Source: Planctomycetota bacterium (GTDB lineage Bacteria; Planctomycetota; Planctomycetia; Pirellulales; UBA7805). From it: a stretch of DNA of 9,509 bases. The stretch covers positions 1 through 9,509 of the forward strand of contig JAUWIQ010000045.1 in assembly GCA_030605285.1 (NCBI GenBank). Direction: 5' to 3'. The translations under genes and the position numbers were made by a program. The notes under the pieces are model-generated. The model was not told where the DNA came from. It was given only the letters and a program-made list of their open reading frames with translations, and did no database searches. Shown here in pieces: positions 7,459 through 9,509 of the stretch. The first letter of the stretch is position 1. The number at the start of each line of letters is the position of its first letter.

Positions 7459-8655
7459 TTAGACTCCACGACGAGCGGGCTCAGCCTCCCGGTAGCGATT
7501 ATTCAAGCGTCTCAACTGCTTGATTTTGGCCGCGATTCGCTCTGCCGCCCGATCCATTTCAGAGGCTGTGTTGAGTGTCCCTATGCTTAGTCGCACAGCA
7601 CTTTCAAGCAGTGTTTGCTCGCAGCCCATTGCTAAAAGCGTTCGGGAAGGCTCACTCGAACCACTCTCGCAGGCAGTCCCGGTAGCACAGGCGACACCCA
7701 CCTGATCAAGCGCCATAACAACCGCTTGTCGTTCGGTCCCGAGAAACGATATCTGGGAAGTGTGTGGCGAACGAGCCACTTGACGGGAATGAATTACTAA
7801 ATCGGGTAAGAGTTCACACAATCGCTGCTCGAGCTGATCCCGTAAGCTAGCAAGCGGCTTCTCATCAGACAGATTGTGGTCCAGGGAGCGATCCAGCGCC
7901 ACCTGCAGTCCCACAGCCAATTCGACACTTTCTGTTCCGGGGCGGAGACCGCCCTGCTGAAACCCTCCCCGCAACAACGGCTGTAGTGGAGTATCGTGCC
8001 GTAAAAGCAAGGCCCCGATTCCCGGTGGCCCATGAAATTTATGTGCCGAAATCGTTAAGGCGGCGATTCCTAATTGATCGAATGCAATCGGTATCTTGCC
8101 TGCCGCCTGGACCGCATCGGTATGCAGTGGTACTCCAAAACGTTTGCAAATTGCAGCCAGTTCCACGAGTGGCTGTAAGGCGCCGGTTTCGTGGTTTGCC
8201 CAGATTACACTCACTAAACGAGTTTGCTCATCAATGAGATCCGCAAGAAGATCAAGACGTACAACACCCTGGCGGTCTACCGCCAGGGTCCGCACATCAA
8301 AACCCTGTTGGGCGAGAAACTCGCCGGCACGCCACACACTCGGATGTTCGATTGCAGAAAGAATAATTCGGCCCGGAGGAGAACCGGCCAATCCATAAAG
8401 TGCCAGATTATTAGCCTCGGTGGCCCCACTCGTAAAAATCAATCGAGCTGCGGCTCCCGTGGTGATCTTCGCTCCCAGTCGTTGGGCAACAGTTTCACGA
8501 GCGTCTTCGAGGATTCGGCGGGCTCTCCGACCAGGCCTATGTTGGCTGGCAGGATTTGCGTGCTGGCAACGCGCGCACTCCGACATTGCCTCGGAAACTT
8601 CCGGCACAATCGGTGCCGTGGCATTATTATCGAGATAAATAAGCGTGTCGGACAT
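7459..8655 (-). CDS. Cysteine desulfurase (NifS/IscS-like, class V aminotransferase fold)
   Basis: This PLP enzyme removes sulfur from L-cysteine to give alanine and an enzyme persulfide used for Fe-S clusters and thiolated cofactors. From the ATG at 8655 it is 398 residues. Motifs in order are IYLDNNATAP near the start, FTSGATEANNLAL (74-86), EHPSV (103-107; H104 stacks on PLP), ANHETGALQ (153-161), HTDAVQAAGK (178-187; D180 and Q183 contact PLP), ISAHKFHGPPG (202-212; Schiff-base K206), GGLRPGTES (235-243) and GVACATGTACESGSSEPS (320-337), where C329 is the persulfide cysteine. The frame is open to a TTG at 8685 and an ATG at 8676, but MSDTLIYLDNNAT at 8655 is the typical start and has a TATAAT 7 nt before it. 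Which physiological type (Isc, Suf, Nif or tRNA thiolation) cannot be decided; no scaffold gene is adjacent. It is upstream of dnaA on the same strand. Confidence 0.93.
   Translation of the reverse strand: MSDTLIYLDNNATAPIVPEVSEAMSECARCQHANPASQHRPGRRARRILEDARETVAQRLGAKITTGAAARLIFTSGATEANNLALYGLAGSPPGRIILSAIEHPSVWRAGEFLAQQGFDVRTLAVDRQGVVRLDLLADLIDEQTRLVSVIWANHETGALQPLVELAAICKRFGVPLHTDAVQAAGKIPIAFDQLGIAALTISAHKFHGPPGIGALLLRHDTPLQPLLRGGFQQGGLRPGTESVELAVGLQVALDRSLDHNLSDEKPLASLRDQLEQRLCELLPDLVIHSRQVARSPHTSQISFLGTERQAVVMALDQVGVACATGTACESGSSEPSRTLLAMGCEQTLLESAVRLSIGTLNTASEMDRAAERIAAKIKQLRRLNNRYREAEPARRGV
8266..8289. repeat. 24-bp perfect inverted repeat inside the cysteine desulfurase gene
   Basis: ACCCTGGCGGT (8266-8276) and ACCGCCAGGGT (8279-8289) are perfect reverse complements separated by CT. 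In RNA they could form a 10-bp G+C-rich stem with a four-base loop. In the protein the site encodes TLAVDRQG, an ordinary part of the fold. Confidence 0.9.
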
Positions 8656-8662
8656 TGGGGAA

Positions 8663-8668
8663 ATTATA
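8663..8668 (-). promoter_or_regulatory. -10 element for a likely leaderless cysteine desulfurase transcript
   Basis: A perfect TATAAT on the minus strand is separated by exactly 7 nt (TTTCCCC) from the ATG at 8655. Transcription would begin at or next to the ATG. No Shine-Dalgarno sequence is present before this start. The -35 region is poor. Confidence 0.5.
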
Positions 8669-8765
8669 CGCGCCATTCGTTTCAAAACATTGTCGCTTGG
8701 GTTACCGACTTACCAACCCCCCAAACCCCCAGATTATTTCCTTTGCAGGCCTGGCCCAATTGCCG

Positions 8766-8795
8766 TTGTCTCGAGTGAATTGACCTGGGTATGAT
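8766..8795 (+). promoter_or_regulatory. Promoter for the membrane-protein gene, probably leaderless
   Basis: TTGTCT (8766-8771) and TATGAT (8790-8795) are separated by 18 nt, a fair housekeeping sigma-factor promoter. The ATG at 8803 follows TATGAT after exactly 7 nt (CCCGCCC), so the transcript would start at the first codon. No Shine-Dalgarno site is present. The arrangement mirrors the divergent desulfurase promoter. Confidence 0.5.
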
Positions 8796-8802
8796 CCCGC
8801 CC

Positions 8803-9399
8803 ATGAAGGCGTCACCACTGGACACATTTTGTCGTGCCCTTGTCATGGGTGCGGTGATCGGGGCAGTCGGTTGGGCTGCGGTACGATATACCACACTTCC
8901 CCAGCAGGCGTTACAGAAAATCATTGCCTGGAGTGAACAGGCAGCCGATCATTTGAATCAAGAAACGGCCGCTAGCTCTGCGAAAATCATGGGTCACCAA
9001 ACCGGGAATCCACGGGTTCCGCTTGCGATCCAACCGTCTGCTACGGACCAGCGCATTTCCACCACGGTGCAACCGACGCCGAGAACATTCGCCGGCCAGC
9101 AGGTTGCCTATCTGGAGCCACCTCAGTCGCTTGACCAAAATCCACAAACTTCTAGTTCTCGCGAATTGATCGAACAACAACTCCGCGATCGGGGTGCAGT
9201 CTACAGTTTGTTGGAAATGTGGGGCTATGACAATTACCGTTACCGGTACCATTGCCGTATTGCCATCTCTGGAAATTCCCAGATCACACGAAGCTTCGAG
9301 GCCAATGGTCGTAGCCCGGAAGATGCGATGGGACAAGTCCTACAATTAGTGGAAGCTTTTCGGGCCCAAGCGGGCTTCAGTGGATTGCAAGCCCCTTAA
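8803..9399 (+). CDS. Small membrane-anchored protein of unknown function
   Basis: I cannot assign a function. Started at the ATG at 8803 it has 198 residues. Residues about 11-28 (RALVMGAVIGAVGWAAVR) form one probable membrane helix near the N-terminus, with little charge before it. A low-complexity, proline-, glutamine- and serine-rich linker spans about 50-118. A compact C-terminal domain at about 119-188 begins with a charged helix (ELIEQQLRDRGAVYSLLEMWG), continues with YRYRYHCRIAISG and ITRSFEA, likely beta strands, and ends with an amphipathic helix (PEDAMGQVLQLVEAFRA). From memory, a domain with a 'LE.WG...YR.HC...G....R.FEA' pattern recurs in planctomycete hypothetical proteins, but I cannot verify this. 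An in-frame ATG at 8791 overlaps the TATGAT box and lacks a ribosome binding site, so 8803 is preferred. The gene is divergent from the cysteine desulfurase, about 150 nt apart. The real-gene call rests on length, the domain pattern and the promoter. Confidence 0.75.
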   Translation: MKASPLDTFCRALVMGAVIGAVGWAAVRYTTLPQQALQKIIAWSEQAADHLNQETAASSAKIMGHQTGNPRVPLAIQPSATDQRISTTVQPTPRTFAGQQVAYLEPPQSLDQNPQTSSSRELIEQQLRDRGAVYSLLEMWGYDNYRYRYHCRIAISGNSQITRSFEANGRSPEDAMGQVLQLVEAFRAQAGFSGLQAP

Positions 9400-9455
9400 A
9401 GCGATCCCTATTTTCCACCACCCGTCGCTGCTTGTCCCATGAAGAAGATCCCCAC
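9400..9455. other. Spacer after the membrane-protein gene
   Basis: I see no gene here. AGCGA (9400-9404) and TCGCT (9425-9429) could pair over a 20-base loop but no T-tract follows, so it is not a convincing terminator for the plus-strand gene. Confidence 0.3.
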
Positions 9456-9483
9456 AAAAAATGCCCGCCGACGGTTTCGGGCA
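9456..9483 (-). terminator. Intrinsic terminator for a minus-strand gene entering from the right
   Basis: On the minus strand TGCCCG (9483-9478) pairs with CGGGCA (9467-9462) around a 10-base loop and is followed by a run of six T (9461-9456). This is a standard Rho-independent terminator. The 26 bases beyond it are too few to identify the gene it would end. In the plus direction the stem is not followed by a T-run, so it should not stop the membrane-protein transcript efficiently. Confidence 0.6.
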
Positions 9484-9509
9484 GTGCGAGATCAAAACGG
9501 GGTTCCCCA

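Noticed and set aside
7287..7469. 60-residue minus-strand frame upstream of dnaA as a displaced DnaA domain I
   Set aside because: It overlaps the dnaA start and the desulfurase stop, has no resemblance to domain I, and the space before dnaA is too short for one.
8698..8724. Possible hairpin GGGTT...AACCC in the divergent promoter region
   Set aside because: The stem is five base pairs with a loop of about 11, and no T-tract or conserved pattern follows, so it is not supportable as a terminator or operator.
8224..8778. 184-residue plus-strand open frame opposite the cysteine desulfurase
   Set aside because: It lies almost wholly antisense to a gene with all family motifs intact and shows no domain character of its own.
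9400..9509. Short minus-strand reading frames in the right-edge spacer
   Set aside because: The longest is about 27 codons between stops and the terminator stem lies within it; nothing marks it as a gene.

Overview
The window reads as the chromosomal replication-origin locus of a bacterium, most likely a member of the Planctomycetota. That assignment is inference from remembered family features: a short DnaA starting near 'VFTIPLP', the style of the DnaN and DUF721 proteins, a secreted family 2 glycoside hydrolase, and a membrane-anchored protein of a type I associate with planctomycetes. Base composition looks near 50% GC by eye. No rRNA, tRNA, CRISPR array or insertion sequence was seen.

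Six of the seven genes lie on the minus strand, so the transcriptional order runs right to left: a class V cysteine desulfurase (8655-7459), a DnaA of only about 359 residues (7366-6287), a 311-base non-coding stretch, dnaN (5975-4873), a DUF721/DciA-like gene (4844-4524), gyrB (4435-1916) and a secreted GH2 enzyme (1879-62). The seventh gene, a small single-pass membrane protein (8803-9399), is divergent on the plus strand. The recF gene that often sits between dnaN and gyrB is absent, and gyrA does not follow gyrB.

The 311 bases between dnaA and dnaN look like oriC. They contain, in order from the dnaN side, a tract about 91% A+T (6008-6040), six exact TAG triplets (6040-6057) that match the DnaA-trio element in the correct polarity, and DnaA-box-like 9-mers at 6081, 6128 and 6262. 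DnaA would load on the boxes, extend along the trio strand and melt the A+T tract. DnaN is the sliding clamp, the DUF721 protein is a probable helicase-loading partner, and gyrase relieves supercoiling, so the central four genes form one replication module.

Three sequence oddities lie in or next to dnaN. Its first 22 codons are out of frame with the rest because about 10 or 13 bases appear to be missing at 5907-5918. At the 3' end there is an exact 14-bp tandem duplication spanning the stop codon and, 12 bases further on, an exact 15-bp tandem duplication of the next gene's start codon. Elsewhere, the divergent desulfurase and membrane-protein genes both show a -10-like hexamer exactly 7 nt before the start ATG, which suggests leaderless transcripts. 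I found no clearly novel defence or mobile system; the interest lies in the origin architecture, the unusual DnaA and the dnaN lesions.
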